This document shows positions 53,738 through 63,003 of a DNA stretch of 64,000 nucleotides, one piece after another. Made by a program: the position numbers and the translations under genes. Position 1 is the stretch's first letter; each line of letters begins with the position of its first letter. The stretch is from Arenibaculum pallidiluteum. Lineage in GTDB: Bacteria; Pseudomonadota; Alphaproteobacteria; Azospirillales; Azospirillaceae. The stretch lies in the NCBI RefSeq assembly GCF_017355985.1, contig NZ_JAFIQU010000002.1, positions 434,001 through 498,000 on the forward strand, read 5' to 3'. The notes under the pieces were generated by a model, which had not been told where the DNA came from, did not search any database, and was given only the letters and a program-made list of their open reading frames with translations.

Positions 53738-54418
53738 ATGCATACCGTGGACCTGCGCCTTGCGCAGGACGGGACGCCGGTGCGCGCCGAGATCAAGGAT
53801 CTCGTCATCGCCGGCTGGGCCGGGCGCGACATGGCCGCCGTCGAGCACCATATCGAGGAGCTCGCGGCCCTGGGCGTGCCCCGGCCGAGCACCGTTCCCC
53901 TGTTCTACCGGGTCGGGACGAACCAGCTCACGACCGCGGCCGAGATCGACGTCCTGGGCCCCGGCAGCTCGGGCGAGGCGGAGGCCGTGGTCCTCTCGCT
54001 GCCCGGCGGGATGTATGTCGGCATCGGCTCAGACCACACGGACCGGGACGTCGAATCCTATTCCGTCGCGGTCTCCAAGCAGATGTGCCCCAAGCCGATC
54101 GGGCCGGAGCTCTGGCCGCTGGACGAGGTCGCCGCGCACTGGGACAGGCTCGAGCTGCGCTCCTGGGCGGTAATCGGCGGCGAGCGGGTCCTCTACCAGG
54201 AGGGCGCCGTCGCGGGGCTCCGGGATCCCCGGGACCTGATCGCCCGCCATGCCGGCGCCGGCGGGCTGCCCGTCGGGACGGCGATGTTCTGCGGAACGCT
54301 GGCTGCGATCGGCGGCATCCGCCCGGCCGAGCGCTTCGAGATGGAGCTGCGGGACCCCGTCCTCGGGCGGGCGCTCCGGCACGCCTATGCCATGCGCTGC
54401 CTGCCCATCGTAAGCTGA
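53738..54418 (+). CDS. DUF2848 family protein
   Basis: 226 residues, cytoplasmic. Marks of the family are LVIAGWAGRDMAAVEHHIEE, VPLFYRVGTNQLTTAAEIDV and GIGSDHTDRDVESYSVAVSK. The fold has been linked with the fumarylacetoacetate hydrolase-like group, but the reaction is unknown. It lies between dctM and the amidase gene, in the same order as in other catabolic loci I recall, so it probably acts on the imported compound or a derivative. GAGAGGAGA precedes the ATG. Confidence 0.88.
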   Translation: MHTVDLRLAQDGTPVRAEIKDLVIAGWAGRDMAAVEHHIEELAALGVPRPSTVPLFYRVGTNQLTTAAEIDVLGPGSSGEAEAVVLSLPGGMYVGIGSDHTDRDVESYSVAVSKQMCPKPIGPELWPLDEVAAHWDRLELRSWAVIGGERVLYQEGAVAGLRDPRDLIARHAGAGGLPVGTAMFCGTLAAIGGIRPAERFEMELRDPVLGRALRHAYAMRCLPIVS

Positions 54419-54429
54419 AGGAGGACGCC

Positions 54430-55764
54430 GTGACCCCGAGGACGCTGGCCGAGCTTGCCGCTGACCTGGCTGGAGGGCGGGCGACCGCCGTCGCCCTCGC
54501 CGAGGAGGCCCTCGCGCGGATCGAGGATCCCGCCGGCGAGGGCGCGCGCGCCTTCACCCATGTGAACCGCGACGCGGTCCTCGCCCAGGCGCGGGCGAGC
54601 GACCTGCTGCGCGCCCAAGGCATCGCGCCTTCGCCGCTGGCCGGCATCCCGGTCTCGGTGAAGGACCTCTTCGACGTCGCCGGCGAGGTGACGACGGCGG
54701 GGTCCAGAATTCTGCGCGACGCACCACCGGCCGAACGGGACGCACCGGCGGTCGCACGGCTGCGCGCCGCCGGCGCCGTGATCCTCGGCCGCACGAACAT
54801 GACGGAGTTCGCCTTCTCCGGCCTCGGGGTCAACCCGCATTACGGGACGCCGGGCAACCCCTTCGACCGCGCCCGGATCCCGGGCGGCTCCTCCTCCGGC
54901 GCCGCCGTCTCGGTGGCCGACGGCATGGCCGCCGCGGCGATCGGCAGCGACACCGGGGGGTCGGTCCGCATCCCTTCGGCCTTCTGCGGCCTCATCGGCT
55001 TCAAGCCGACCCAGGCGCGGGTTCCCCGTGACGGCGTGCTGCCGCTGTCCTGGTCGCTCGACGCGATCGGGCCGCTGGCGCGCAGCGTCGCCTGCTGCGC
55101 CCTGCTGGACGCCGTGCTGTCGGGCGAGGCGCCGGAGGTCCCGGAGCCCGCCGAGCTGGCGGGCCTGCGCCTCGGCGTTCCGCGGAGCTATCTGCTGGAC
55201 GGGCTCGACGAGACCGTCGCCCGCGCGTTCCAGGGCGCGCTGGAGCGGCTCTCGAAGTCGGGCGCCAGGGTAGTCGAGTTCGCGCTGCCTCAGCTCGACC
55301 GCATCCCGGCGCTCAACGCCAAGGGCGGCCTCGTCGCGCCCGAGGCGCTTGCCTGGCACCGCGCCCTGCTGGAGCGGGGGGCCGATCAGTACGACCCCCG
55401 AGTGCGCGGCCGCATCCTGCGCGGGGCCGAGCAGACCGCGGCCGAGTATGTCGAGGTCGCCCGGGGCCGCCAGGCGCTGCAGGCCGAGACCGACGGCCTG
55501 ACCGAGGGGTTCGATGCGCTGCTGGTGCCGACGGTGCCGGTGGTCCCGCCCAGGCTGGACGAGGTCGAGGCAGAGGCCGAGTACACGCGCCTGAACCTGC
55601 TGATCCTGCGCAACCCCACCGCCTGGAACTTCCTGGACCGGCCGGCCGTCTCCCTGCCCTGCGCGAGCGGCGGGCTTCCCGTCGGGCTCATGGCCGTCGG
55701 GCGCCGCGGCGGGGACCGGCGGCTCCTATCGGTGGCCAGGGCGCTGGAACCCGTGGTGGCCTGA
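54430..55764 (+). CDS. Amidase (amidase signature family)
   Basis: 444 residues. The Ser-cisSer-Lys triad is visible: lysine in IPVSVKDLFD, cis-serine in IGSDTGGSVRIPS and the nucleophile region in IPGGSSSGAAVSV. Such enzymes hydrolyse amides or ureides, for example indoleacetamide, allophanate or aryl amides. The GTG start at 54430 follows AAGGAGGA, 11 nt after the DUF2848 stop, so it is translationally linked. It probably frees ammonia from the imported substrate or an intermediate. Confidence 0.93.
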   Translation: MTPRTLAELAADLAGGRATAVALAEEALARIEDPAGEGARAFTHVNRDAVLAQARASDLLRAQGIAPSPLAGIPVSVKDLFDVAGEVTTAGSRILRDAPPAERDAPAVARLRAAGAVILGRTNMTEFAFSGLGVNPHYGTPGNPFDRARIPGGSSSGAAVSVADGMAAAAIGSDTGGSVRIPSAFCGLIGFKPTQARVPRDGVLPLSWSLDAIGPLARSVACCALLDAVLSGEAPEVPEPAELAGLRLGVPRSYLLDGLDETVARAFQGALERLSKSGARVVEFALPQLDRIPALNAKGGLVAPEALAWHRALLERGADQYDPRVRGRILRGAEQTAAEYVEVARGRQALQAETDGLTEGFDALLVPTVPVVPPRLDEVEAEAEYTRLNLLILRNPTAWNFLDRPAVSLPCASGGLPVGLMAVGRRGGDRRLLSVARALEPVVA

Positions 55765-55840
55765 TCGCCCGACCGCCCGCGGCGGAGCCCCCGCTGCGGG
55801 CGGGCCATCGGTCCTTTCCTTCCCGACACGCCGGAATCCC

Positions 55841-56632
55841 ATGCTGGCCTTCACAATGAAGCTGGTGCTGACCGCCGGCGTCGTCGTCGCGGTCACCTGG
55901 CTGGTCGAACGGCTCGGCCCCCGGGCCGGCGGCATCGCGGTCGGGCTGCCGATCGTCCTTGGCCCCGGATACCTGTTCATCGCCCTGGAGAAGCCGCCGG
56001 CCTACGTGGCGGACGCCTCGCTGGCGAGCCTCGCGGGGCTGGCCGGCGTGCTGGCCTTCCTGATCACCCATGTGCGGATCGCGCCGGCCTCGGGGCCGGT
56101 CCTGACGCTGGCGGCCTCGATCCTCGCCTGGGGCGCCATGGGCCTCGTGATGGCGACGGCGCAGCCCGAGCTGCCGGTGACGGCGGCGATCCTCGCGGCC
56201 GGCTTCCTGCTGGCCCGCGCAACCCGCGGGCGCCACGACTTCGCGGCCCGGCCCGCAGCCGCGCGCGCGACGCCCACCATGATGCTGGGCCGCGCGGTTC
56301 CCGCGGGGCTGCTGGTGGCCGCGGTCGCGGGATCGAGCGCGGCGCTCGGCGAGACCGCCGCCGGCGTGCTGATCACCTTCCCGGTCGGCCTGACCGCCGT
56401 CGGCTGGATCGTGCACCGCCGCCTGGGCGGCCGGCTTGCGGCCGCGACCATGGCCGCCGCCCAGACCGGCATCCTGGGCCTGCTGGGCTTCCTGCTGACG
56501 GTGCACCTGACCGCCGGGCGCATTGCGCCGATGGCCGGCATCACCCTCGCCCTGCTGGTCTCGCTGCTGCCCGGCGCCGTCACCGCCCTGCAGGCACGTT
56601 TGGCCGCCCCGGCACGCGAGCAGGCGCAGTAG
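55841..56632 (+). CDS. Multi-pass membrane protein of unknown function
   Basis: 263 residues with about eight membrane segments in two halves of similar pattern (VERLGPRAGGIAVGLPIVLG and the later LGETAAGVLITFPVGLTAVG). The two-fold internal similarity, G(G/V)xxxGxP, suggests a transporter that arose by duplication. I do not recognise the family. It lies 76 nt after the amidase gene on the same strand and may belong to the cassette, possibly for export of a by-product. Confidence 0.7.
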   Translation: MLAFTMKLVLTAGVVVAVTWLVERLGPRAGGIAVGLPIVLGPGYLFIALEKPPAYVADASLASLAGLAGVLAFLITHVRIAPASGPVLTLAASILAWGAMGLVMATAQPELPVTAAILAAGFLLARATRGRHDFAARPAAARATPTMMLGRAVPAGLLVAAVAGSSAALGETAAGVLITFPVGLTAVGWIVHRRLGGRLAAATMAAAQTGILGLLGFLLTVHLTAGRIAPMAGITLALLVSLLPGAVTALQARLAAPAREQAQ

Positions 56633-56682
56633 CGGGGGCGCCGGCGCACGCCATTGGGATCAGGCTTTCTCGGGGATGCGGC

Positions 56683-56757
56683 TGGTTGGGGCGCCAGGAT
56701 TCGAACCTGGGAATGGCGGTACCAAAAACCGCTGCCTTACCGCTTGGCGACGCCCCA
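56683..56757 (-). tRNA. tRNA-Gln (anticodon TTG)
   Basis: 75 nt including an encoded CCA. Acceptor TGGGGCG pairs with CGCCCCA, the discriminator is A, and the anticodon stem GCGGT/ACCGC encloses the loop TTTTGGT, giving anticodon TTG at 56725-56723. The T arm contains GTTCGAATCC. It reads CAA and CAG. Confidence 0.95.
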
Positions 56758-56768
56758 GCCGCGGGGCG

Positions 56769-56797
56769 ACCATAGCGGCCTTCGCACCGGCCCGCAA
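56769..56797 (-). promoter_or_regulatory. Predicted promoter of tRNA-Gln
   Basis: On the minus strand TTGCGG (56797-56792), 17 nt and TATGGT (56774-56769) lie 12 nt upstream of the mature 5' end. Confidence 0.55.
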
Positions 56798-56884
56798 CGG
56801 GGCGGAGACGGGATTTGCGCGGTGCCGGAATGAACGTCTGCAGCGGGCCGCAGGGATAGCTGCGGCACCGGCTGCGGCCCCTGC

Positions 56885-57307
56885 TCAGACCGGCTGGATG
56901 TAGGACTTCACCATCTGCACGCCGGACACGGTGGCCTTGCCGACGGTCTGCTCGACCAGCGTGACGATCCGGCGCTTGGCCTCGCTGATCTGCTCGGCGT
57001 TCAGCGCGCGCCCGGTGACGGGCTGGGCCGCCAGGCGCGTCAGGATCGCGTCGCGGATGCGCGGCATCAGCAGCGTGATCTTTTCGCGCGCAACGACGTT
57101 CTTCGCCTCGATCATCATGTCGAACTGCAGCGAGCCGACGATCCGCTCGTCCGGGCCCACCAGGATCAGGCGCATGCGGTCCACGGGAACGAACAGGTTC
57201 TCGCTCCCCTCCTCCGATCCCCCGGCGGCGGCCGCGGATTCCGCCCACGGGGGCGCCTGCCCCAGGAGGAGCGCGGTCAGCAACAGGGCGGTGCGGATGG
57301 GAGACAT
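56885..57307 (-). CDS. FliL-like exported protein
   Basis: 140 residues. A signal peptide (TALLLTALLLGQAPPWAESA) is followed by a domain whose pattern resembles the C-terminal region of the flagellar stator protein FliL: VGSLQFDMMIEAKNVVARE, LLMPRIRDAILTRLA and an ending YIQPV. Unlike FliL it has a cleavable signal rather than an anchor, and no flagellar genes are near. It is therefore probably a stand-alone periplasmic FliL/SPFH-like module. It lies 45 nt downstream of ispE on the same strand. Confidence 0.65.
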   Translation of the reverse strand: MSPIRTALLLTALLLGQAPPWAESAAAAGGSEEGSENLFVPVDRMRLILVGPDERIVGSLQFDMMIEAKNVVAREKITLLMPRIRDAILTRLAAQPVTGRALNAEQISEAKRRIVTLVEQTVGKATVSGVQMVKSYIQPV

Positions 57308-57352
57308 GGGGGACCAGCTTGGAAAACGTCCAAGGATGGTCCGAAATTGTGG

Positions 57353-58252
57353 CTAGCGCAAGGCCGAAGGGATGAGGCGGGCATCCCGAACGAGCCGCCC
57401 CGCGCGCACCCACCAGCCCCTCGGCGCGCCGAGCGCCGCCTGCCCGCGCGACGCCGCCGCAGCATCGGCGAACAGGCCGAAGCAGGTCGCGCCGCTTCCC
57501 GAGAGCCGCGCCAGCAGGCATCCGGGCAGGCCCGACAGGCGCTCCAGCACCTCCCCCACAACAGGGGCGGTGGCCAGGGCCGGGACCGTCAGGTCGTTGC
57601 GCCGGTCGGCCAGCATCGCGCCGAGTTCGGCGGCTGTCGCGGGCGGGCGCTCCAGCGGCGCGGGCTCCGAGAAGGGCCCGCTGCGCGCCCGGAACACCGC
57701 GGGCGTCGGCAGCGGCACGCCGGGGTTCACCAGAAGCACGCCGGCCTCTGGCAGCGGCGCCACGGGCTCGACCCGCTCGCCGATGCCTGTCATGCGCGCG
57801 GCCCGGCCATGAAGGCAGACAGGCACGTCCGCGCCCAGGGCCGGCGCCGCCTGCGCGGGCCGCGGATCCTCCGCGGGAAGCTCCCATAGGGATGCCAGCG
57901 CCCGCAGCGCCGCCGCCGCGTCGGCCGAGCCGCCCCCGATGCCCGAGGCCACCGGCAGGCGCTTGACCAGCCTCACCGCCACGTCGGGCGGCCGATCCAG
58001 CAGGGCCGCCAGGGCGTGCACGGCCCGGGCCACCAGGTTGTCGGCCGGGGATCCGCCGGACAGGCCGGCCGCCATCGCGCCCTCGATGCGCAGGGAGAAG
58101 CCCGCGGCTGGCGCGACGGTCACGGTGTCGCCGATATCGGCGAAGGCCACGAGGCTGTCGAGCTCGTGATAGCCGTCCGGACGCCGGCCGGTCACGTGCA
58201 GGTACAGGTTCAGCTTCGCCGCGGCGAAGGCCGCGGTGCCGGGCGCTGCCAC
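57353..58252 (-). CDS. ispE: 4-diphosphocytidyl-2-C-methyl-D-erythritol kinase
   Basis: Fourth enzyme of the MEP pathway for isoprenoid precursors; phosphorylates CDP-methylerythritol with ATP. 299 residues. AAAKLNLYLHVTGRRPDGYH is the substrate-binding start, LPVASGIGGGSADAAAALR is the GHMP ATP loop and RLSGSGATCFGLF is motif 3. It lies 16 nt downstream of the TPR protein gene. Confidence 0.96.
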   Translation of the reverse strand: MAAPGTAAFAAAKLNLYLHVTGRRPDGYHELDSLVAFADIGDTVTVAPAAGFSLRIEGAMAAGLSGGSPADNLVARAVHALAALLDRPPDVAVRLVKRLPVASGIGGGSADAAAALRALASLWELPAEDPRPAQAAPALGADVPVCLHGRAARMTGIGERVEPVAPLPEAGVLLVNPGVPLPTPAVFRARSGPFSEPAPLERPPATAAELGAMLADRRNDLTVPALATAPVVGEVLERLSGLPGCLLARLSGSGATCFGLFADAAAASRGQAALGAPRGWWVRAGRLVRDARLIPSALR

Positions 58253-58268
58253 GAGGGGACCTTCCCGT

Positions 58269-60098
58269 TCAGCGTGCCGGCTGGGTTTCCGCGTGGCGCT
58301 GGCCGCGCTGCGGCAGGCCGCCCGCGAGCTTCTCGCGGATCTCCGCCTTTAGCTTGTCGTCCTCGGCGGCATTCAGCAGCGCGCGCTCCCACTGGAAGCG
58401 GGCCTCGGTCCGGCGCCCGATCTGCCAGTAGGCATCGCCCAGATGGTCGTTGATGGTGGCGTCCTGAGGCTTCAGCTCGATGGCGCGCTCCAGGTGGCCG
58501 ACGGCGCCCTGCACGTCGCCGAGCCGGTACAGCACCCAGCCCAGGCTGTCGACGATATAGCCGTCGTCGGGCTTCAGCTCGACCGCGCGCAGGATCATGC
58601 GCTTGGCCTCGTCCAGGTTCTGGCCGCGATCGACCCAGGAATAGCCGAGATAGTTCAGCACGTAGGGCTGCTCGGGGCTGAGCTCCAGCGCCTTCTTCAG
58701 GTCCGCCTCGGCGCGCTCCCACTGCTGCGAGCGCTCGAGGGCGATGCCACGCGCGTAGAAGATCGCCCAGCTCCGCGAGCCGAGATCGGAGCCGAGCCGC
58801 GCGATGGCCCGGTCATAGGCCTCGGCGGCCTTGTCGAAGCGCTGGGCGGAGCGGTGCAGGTCCCCCAGGCCGACCAGCGCATCGGTACGCTCCGGCCGCT
58901 CGGCACCGAGTTCCTCGAGCAGGCGGATCGCCTCGTCCTCCCGCTTCAGGAGCTGGAACTGCTCGGCCGTGCGCATGCGGGCGAGCCAACGCACGCCGCG
59001 GTCGCCTCCGATCTGCCGGTACTCGGCGATGGCCTCGTCGTAGCGCTTGCGCGAGGACAGGATGTCGGCGGTCATCAGCCGCGCCAGCGGGAAGTCCGGG
59101 CGCAGCAGCAGGGCCACGCGCCCGTAGAGCAGCGCCAGCTCGGAGGCGCCTTCCTGGTGCAGAGCGCTGGACAGGTCGAAAAGCGCCTCGGCCATGCCCT
59201 CGCGAGCCGAGCCGACCAGCGGCTTGACCCCGCCGCCCGGCTGCGCACCCGCCGCCTGGCCGCTTCCCGCCTGGCCACCTGCCGGCTGAACGCTGCCGAG
59301 GGCCGAGAGCGACGGCTCGATCAGCACCGGGTCAGCCGCGGCGTCGCCGAACTGCGTGTAGAGGCGGCGCGCCTCGTCCTTGCGGCCCTGGCGCTCCAGG
59401 AAGTTGCCGTAGAGCTGGACGACGCGCAGCGAGGCTCCCGACTCCGAGGCCTTGGCATAGCGCGCGGCGGCCTCGTCGCGCCGACCGGCGAGGTCGAGGA
59501 TCAGCGCCGCCTGCAGGTCGTGCAGCGCGGCGAAGCCTGGGGTCGCCGACAGCGGCTCAAGCGCCTTGACGCCCTCGGCCGGACGGCCATTGGCGTATTC
59601 GATCCAGGCGTTCAACAACGGCGTCACGTACTGGCCGAGACCGTCCTCGGACACAGCGCCGACCAGCCGCTTCTCGGCCTGCTTGGGCTTGTCGCGCAGC
59701 AGGTCGTCGGCGGCCAGCACCGTGGCCGCCAGATGGTTGGTGGGATCCTTCTGCGCGAGGCGCCGGGCGAGCTCGACCGCCTGGCTCGCGCGGCCGTCGC
59801 CGAGCTGCAGCAGGAAGGTCCTGCGCAGCAGCGCGACGTTGCCGGGATCGTGCGCGAGCGCCCGCTCCATGAAGGCGGCCGCGCTGGTCCAGTCATCGAC
59901 CTGCTGGGCGTGGCGCCCTGCCAGATAGGCGCCGGTGGCCGTGCTCGACGCCTCGGCGGCGGTGGGCCCGGTCACATTGGGCCCGGTCTGCGCGGCTGCC
60001 AGGGCGGGCGTCTGGAGCAACCCGGCCCCGAGGGCCAGGCCGACGCCCAGCGCCAGGGCGGCGGAAGAGGAAAGGAGGGTCTGGACCAGGTGCTTCAT
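58269..60098 (-). CDS. Exported tetratricopeptide repeat protein
   Basis: 609 residues from the ATG at 60098. A signal peptide (LLSSSAALALGVGLALGAGL) is followed by about a dozen TPR or TPR-like helix pairs in two blocks (about 50-230 and 280-590) with a Gly/Gln/Ala-rich linker near 255-280. Clear units are NVALLRRTFLLQLGDGRASQ and the closing series PYVLNYLGYSWVDRGQNLDE, DGYIVDSLGWVLYRLGDVQ and DATINDHLGDAYWQIGRR. Such proteins scaffold periplasmic or outer-membrane complexes. This one commonly precedes ispE in related genomes, but its role is not known. Confidence 0.9.
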   Translation of the reverse strand: MKHLVQTLLSSSAALALGVGLALGAGLLQTPALAAAQTGPNVTGPTAAEASSTATGAYLAGRHAQQVDDWTSAAAFMERALAHDPGNVALLRRTFLLQLGDGRASQAVELARRLAQKDPTNHLAATVLAADDLLRDKPKQAEKRLVGAVSEDGLGQYVTPLLNAWIEYANGRPAEGVKALEPLSATPGFAALHDLQAALILDLAGRRDEAAARYAKASESGASLRVVQLYGNFLERQGRKDEARRLYTQFGDAAADPVLIEPSLSALGSVQPAGGQAGSGQAAGAQPGGGVKPLVGSAREGMAEALFDLSSALHQEGASELALLYGRVALLLRPDFPLARLMTADILSSRKRYDEAIAEYRQIGGDRGVRWLARMRTAEQFQLLKREDEAIRLLEELGAERPERTDALVGLGDLHRSAQRFDKAAEAYDRAIARLGSDLGSRSWAIFYARGIALERSQQWERAEADLKKALELSPEQPYVLNYLGYSWVDRGQNLDEAKRMILRAVELKPDDGYIVDSLGWVLYRLGDVQGAVGHLERAIELKPQDATINDHLGDAYWQIGRRTEARFQWERALLNAAEDDKLKAEIREKLAGGLPQRGQRHAETQPAR

Positions 60099-60291
60099 GC
60101 CGTCCGCCGTCAGGGGCCTGTCCGCCCGGAAGGCCGGGCGGATGGGCAATCGTGCCCCGACTCGGCCGCGCGAAGCAAGCGGGCCGAACCCCGTCCGGCG
60201 GCGCGCCCCTCCGATGTCCCGCCGCGCCCGGCGGCGGTAGCCCCACCCCCGGTGGAAGGGGCCTCAGCGCCAGTAGGGCTCCGTGCCGGGA

Positions 60292-61926
60292 TCACATGTT
60301 CGGGTAGTTGGGCCCGCCGCCGCCCTCGGGCACGGTCCAGACGATGTTCTGGGTGGGGTCCTTGATGTCGCAGGTCTTGCAGTGCACGCAATTCTGCGCG
60401 TTGATCTGGAGCTGCCGCCCCTCCCCCTCGCCCACGAACTCGTACACCCCCGCCGGGCAGTAGCGCTGCTCGGGCCCGTCATAGAGCGCGAGGTTGACGG
60501 CCACCGGGATCGAGGGATCCTTCAGCTTCAGGTGCGAGGGCTGGTTCTCCTCGTGGTTGGTGTTCGACAGGAACACCGAGCTGAGCTTGTCGAACGTCAG
60601 CACTCCGTCCGGTTTGGGATAGGCGATCGGCTTGCACTCCGCGGCCGGCTTCAGCGTCGTGTGGTCTGGCCGGTGGCGCAGGGTCCAGGGCGCCTTCCCG
60701 CGCAGCAGGACGGTGTCCAGCGCCGAATAGGCCAGCGCGGGCCAGAGGCCCCAGTGGAAGGACGGCTTGACGTTGCGCACCGCGCGCAGCTCCTCCCACA
60801 GCCAGCTCGCCTTGAGCCGCTCGGGATAGCCCGTCACCTCGTTCCCCGCGCCCTCGCCCTCGCCGGACAGATGCGCGAAGACGGCCTCGGCGCACACCAT
60901 CCCGCTCTTCATGGCGGTGTGGTTGCCCTTGATCTTGGGCACGTTCAGGAAGCCCGCCGTGTCGCCCACCAGGCACCCGCCCGGGAAGCTCAGCCGGGGG
61001 ATCGACTGGAACCCGCCCGCCGACAGCGCCCGCGCGCCATAGCTGATGCGCCGGCCGCCCTCGAGATGCTTGCGAATCTCCGGATGGGTCTTGAAGCGCT
61101 GGAACTCGTCGAAGGGCGACAGATACGGGTTCTGGTAGTCCAGCCCGATCACGAAGCCGATGGAGACCTGGTTGTTGGCGGCATGGTAGAGCCAGGACCC
61201 GCCATAGGTCTTCGGGTCCATGGGCCAGCCGATGGTGTGCAGGACGAGGCCCGGCTTGTGCTTCGCCGGGTCGATCTCCCAGAGCTCCTTGATGCCGATG
61301 CTGTAGATCTGCGGGTCGCAGTCCCGGCGCAGGTCGAAGCGCTCGGACACGACCTTGGTCAGCGAGCCGCGGCACCCCTCGGCGAAAATCGTCTGCCGGG
61401 CGTGCAGCTCCATGCCGGGTGTGTAGGCATCCGTGCGCTCGCCATCCTTGCCGATGCCCATGTCGCCGGTGGCGACGCCCTTCACCGACCCGTCCTCGTG
61501 GAACAGGACCTCGGCCGCGGCGAAGCCGGGATAGATCTCGACGCCCAGCGCCTCGGCCTGGCCGGCCAGCCAGCGGCCGAGCTCGCCCAGGCTGATCACG
61601 TAGTTGCCGGCATTGTGCATGGCCGGCGGGGTGGGCAGCTTGTAGGCGCGCGTCTCCGTGAGGAAGAGGAACCGGTCCTCCTTGGCCTCGACGCTCAGCG
61701 GGGCGCCCTTCTCGCGCCATTCGGGGATCAGCTCGTCCAGGGCCCGCGGCTCGAACACCGCGCCCGAAAGCAGGTGCGCGCCGACCTCGGAGCCCTTCTC
61801 GATCACGCAGACCGACAGCTCGCGGCCGGCCTCCGCGGCCAGCTGCCTCAGCCGGATCGCGCAGGACAGGCCCGAAGGCCCCGCCCCGACGATCACGACG
61901 TCGAACTCCATCGACTCCCGTTCCAT
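60292..61926 (-). CDS. Electron transfer flavoprotein:ubiquinone oxidoreductase
   Basis: Passes electrons from ETF (fatty-acid and amino-acid dehydrogenases) to ubiquinone at the inner membrane. 544 residues. The FAD motif is [20 protein letters not shown]. The UQ-binding middle part has the [20 protein letters not shown] stretch. The C-terminal 4Fe-4S domain has [10 protein letters not shown] and [13 protein letters not shown]. The ATG at 61926 opens [11 protein letters not shown]; the next ATG at 61911 is also possible. It is divergent from the uracil-DNA glycosylase gene, 125 nt apart. Confidence 0.96.
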   Translation of the reverse strand: MERESMEFDVVIVGAGPSGLSCAIRLRQLAAEAGRELSVCVIEKGSEVGAHLLSGAVFEPRALDELIPEWREKGAPLSVEAKEDRFLFLTETRAYKLPTPPAMHNAGNYVISLGELGRWLAGQAEALGVEIYPGFAAAEVLFHEDGSVKGVATGDMGIGKDGERTDAYTPGMELHARQTIFAEGCRGSLTKVVSERFDLRRDCDPQIYSIGIKELWEIDPAKHKPGLVLHTIGWPMDPKTYGGSWLYHAANNQVSIGFVIGLDYQNPYLSPFDEFQRFKTHPEIRKHLEGGRRISYGARALSAGGFQSIPRLSFPGGCLVGDTAGFLNVPKIKGNHTAMKSGMVCAEAVFAHLSGEGEGAGNEVTGYPERLKASWLWEELRAVRNVKPSFHWGLWPALAYSALDTVLLRGKAPWTLRHRPDHTTLKPAAECKPIAYPKPDGVLTFDKLSSVFLSNTNHEENQPSHLKLKDPSIPVAVNLALYDGPEQRYCPAGVYEFVGEGEGRQLQINAQNCVHCKTCDIKDPTQNIVWTVPEGGGGPNYPNM

Positions 61927-62051
61927 GCAATTCCCCGGTTCCTGCGGCCCGGTCCTTGGCCATCCGTGCCTATATGTGGTGTTCTTGGACCATGATCGTA
62001 TTGCCGCGGTCAATCGCCGCCGCGACCGGCAAGCCTGACGGGAAAATCCAC

Positions 62052-62900
62052 GTGTCCGACCCGAGCGAGCTCCTGGCCCTGCTGCGCTGGCATGTCGAGG
62101 CCGGTGCCGACGAGGCGATCGCCGAGACGCCGACCGACTGGACCAGCGTGACGCTGCGTCAGCCTGTCCCTGCGCAGGCGGCGGGGCGCGCCGCCGCGCC
62201 GCCGCGCGCCTTCGCCCCGGGCGCCGGGGCACCTCCGGCGCGACCGGCCCCGGCCGCGCCGGCCCTGGCCCAGGGGGCGCCGCTGGGCGTCAGGGAGGCC
62301 GAGGAGGGCGCCCGCGGCCTCGCGGCCGCCGCCGATTCGGTCGAGGCGCTGCGGGCGGCCGTCGAGGCGTTCGAGGGCTGTGCGCTCAAGCGCACGGCGA
62401 CCAGCACCGTCTTCGCCGACGGCAATCCCGCCGCGCGGGTGATGATCGTCGGCGAGGCGCCCGGCGAGGACGAGGACCGGCAGGGCAAGCCCTTCGTGGG
62501 TGTCAGCGGCCGCCTGCTGGACCGGATGCTGGGCTTCGTCGGCCTCGACCGCAGCTCGGTCTACATTACCAACATTCTGTTTTGGCGGCCTCCCGGGAAC
62601 CGAAAACCCAACCCCGGCGAGATCCAGGCCTGCCTGCCCTTCGTCGAGCGCCACATCGAGCTCGTCTCGCCGGCCGCCCTGCTGTTCCTCGGCGGCACCT
62701 CGGCGGGGACGTTGCTCGGCCGGACCGAAGGCATCACCCGGCTTCGGGGCCGATGGTTCGAGTATGCGCGGCCGAGTCTCCCAAAGGAAATTCCGTCCCT
62801 GCCGACCTATCATCCGGCCTTCCTGCTGCGCCAACCCGCGCAAAAGCGTGAAACCTGGCGAGATCTCGTTTCTTTGCGCAAGCGGCTCGACTGTCTCTAG
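62052..62900 (+). CDS. Uracil-DNA glycosylase (family 4/5 type)
   Basis: Removes uracil from DNA in base-excision repair. About 282 residues. Motifs are [37 protein letters not shown] and [20 protein letters not shown] Pro/Ala-rich linker of about 60 residues separates an N-terminal helix from the enzyme. Only three cysteines are visible (GCALK, QACLPF and DCL at the end), one short of the usual 4Fe-4S set, so cluster binding is doubtful. I chose the GTG at 62052 ([18 protein letters not shown]) by family resemblance; ATG at 61992 would add 20 residues. Confidence 0.9.
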   Translation: MSDPSELLALLRWHVEAGADEAIAETPTDWTSVTLRQPVPAQAAGRAAAPPRAFAPGAGAPPARPAPAAPALAQGAPLGVREAEEGARGLAAAADSVEALRAAVEAFEGCALKRTATSTVFADGNPAARVMIVGEAPGEDEDRQGKPFVGVSGRLLDRMLGFVGLDRSSVYITNILFWRPPGNRKPNPGEIQACLPFVERHIELVSPAALLFLGGTSAGTLLGRTEGITRLRGRWFEYARPSLPKEIPSLPTYHPAFLLRQPAQKRETWRDLVSLRKRLDCL

Positions 62901-63003
62901 GCGGCGCCCTCTAGCCAATTTCCTCGGGCTTACCCCCGCACGCATCGTCAACCTACCCTCCTGGAGTATTGCTGCATTTGAGGTAATTCAGTATGCCGAG
63001 CCT

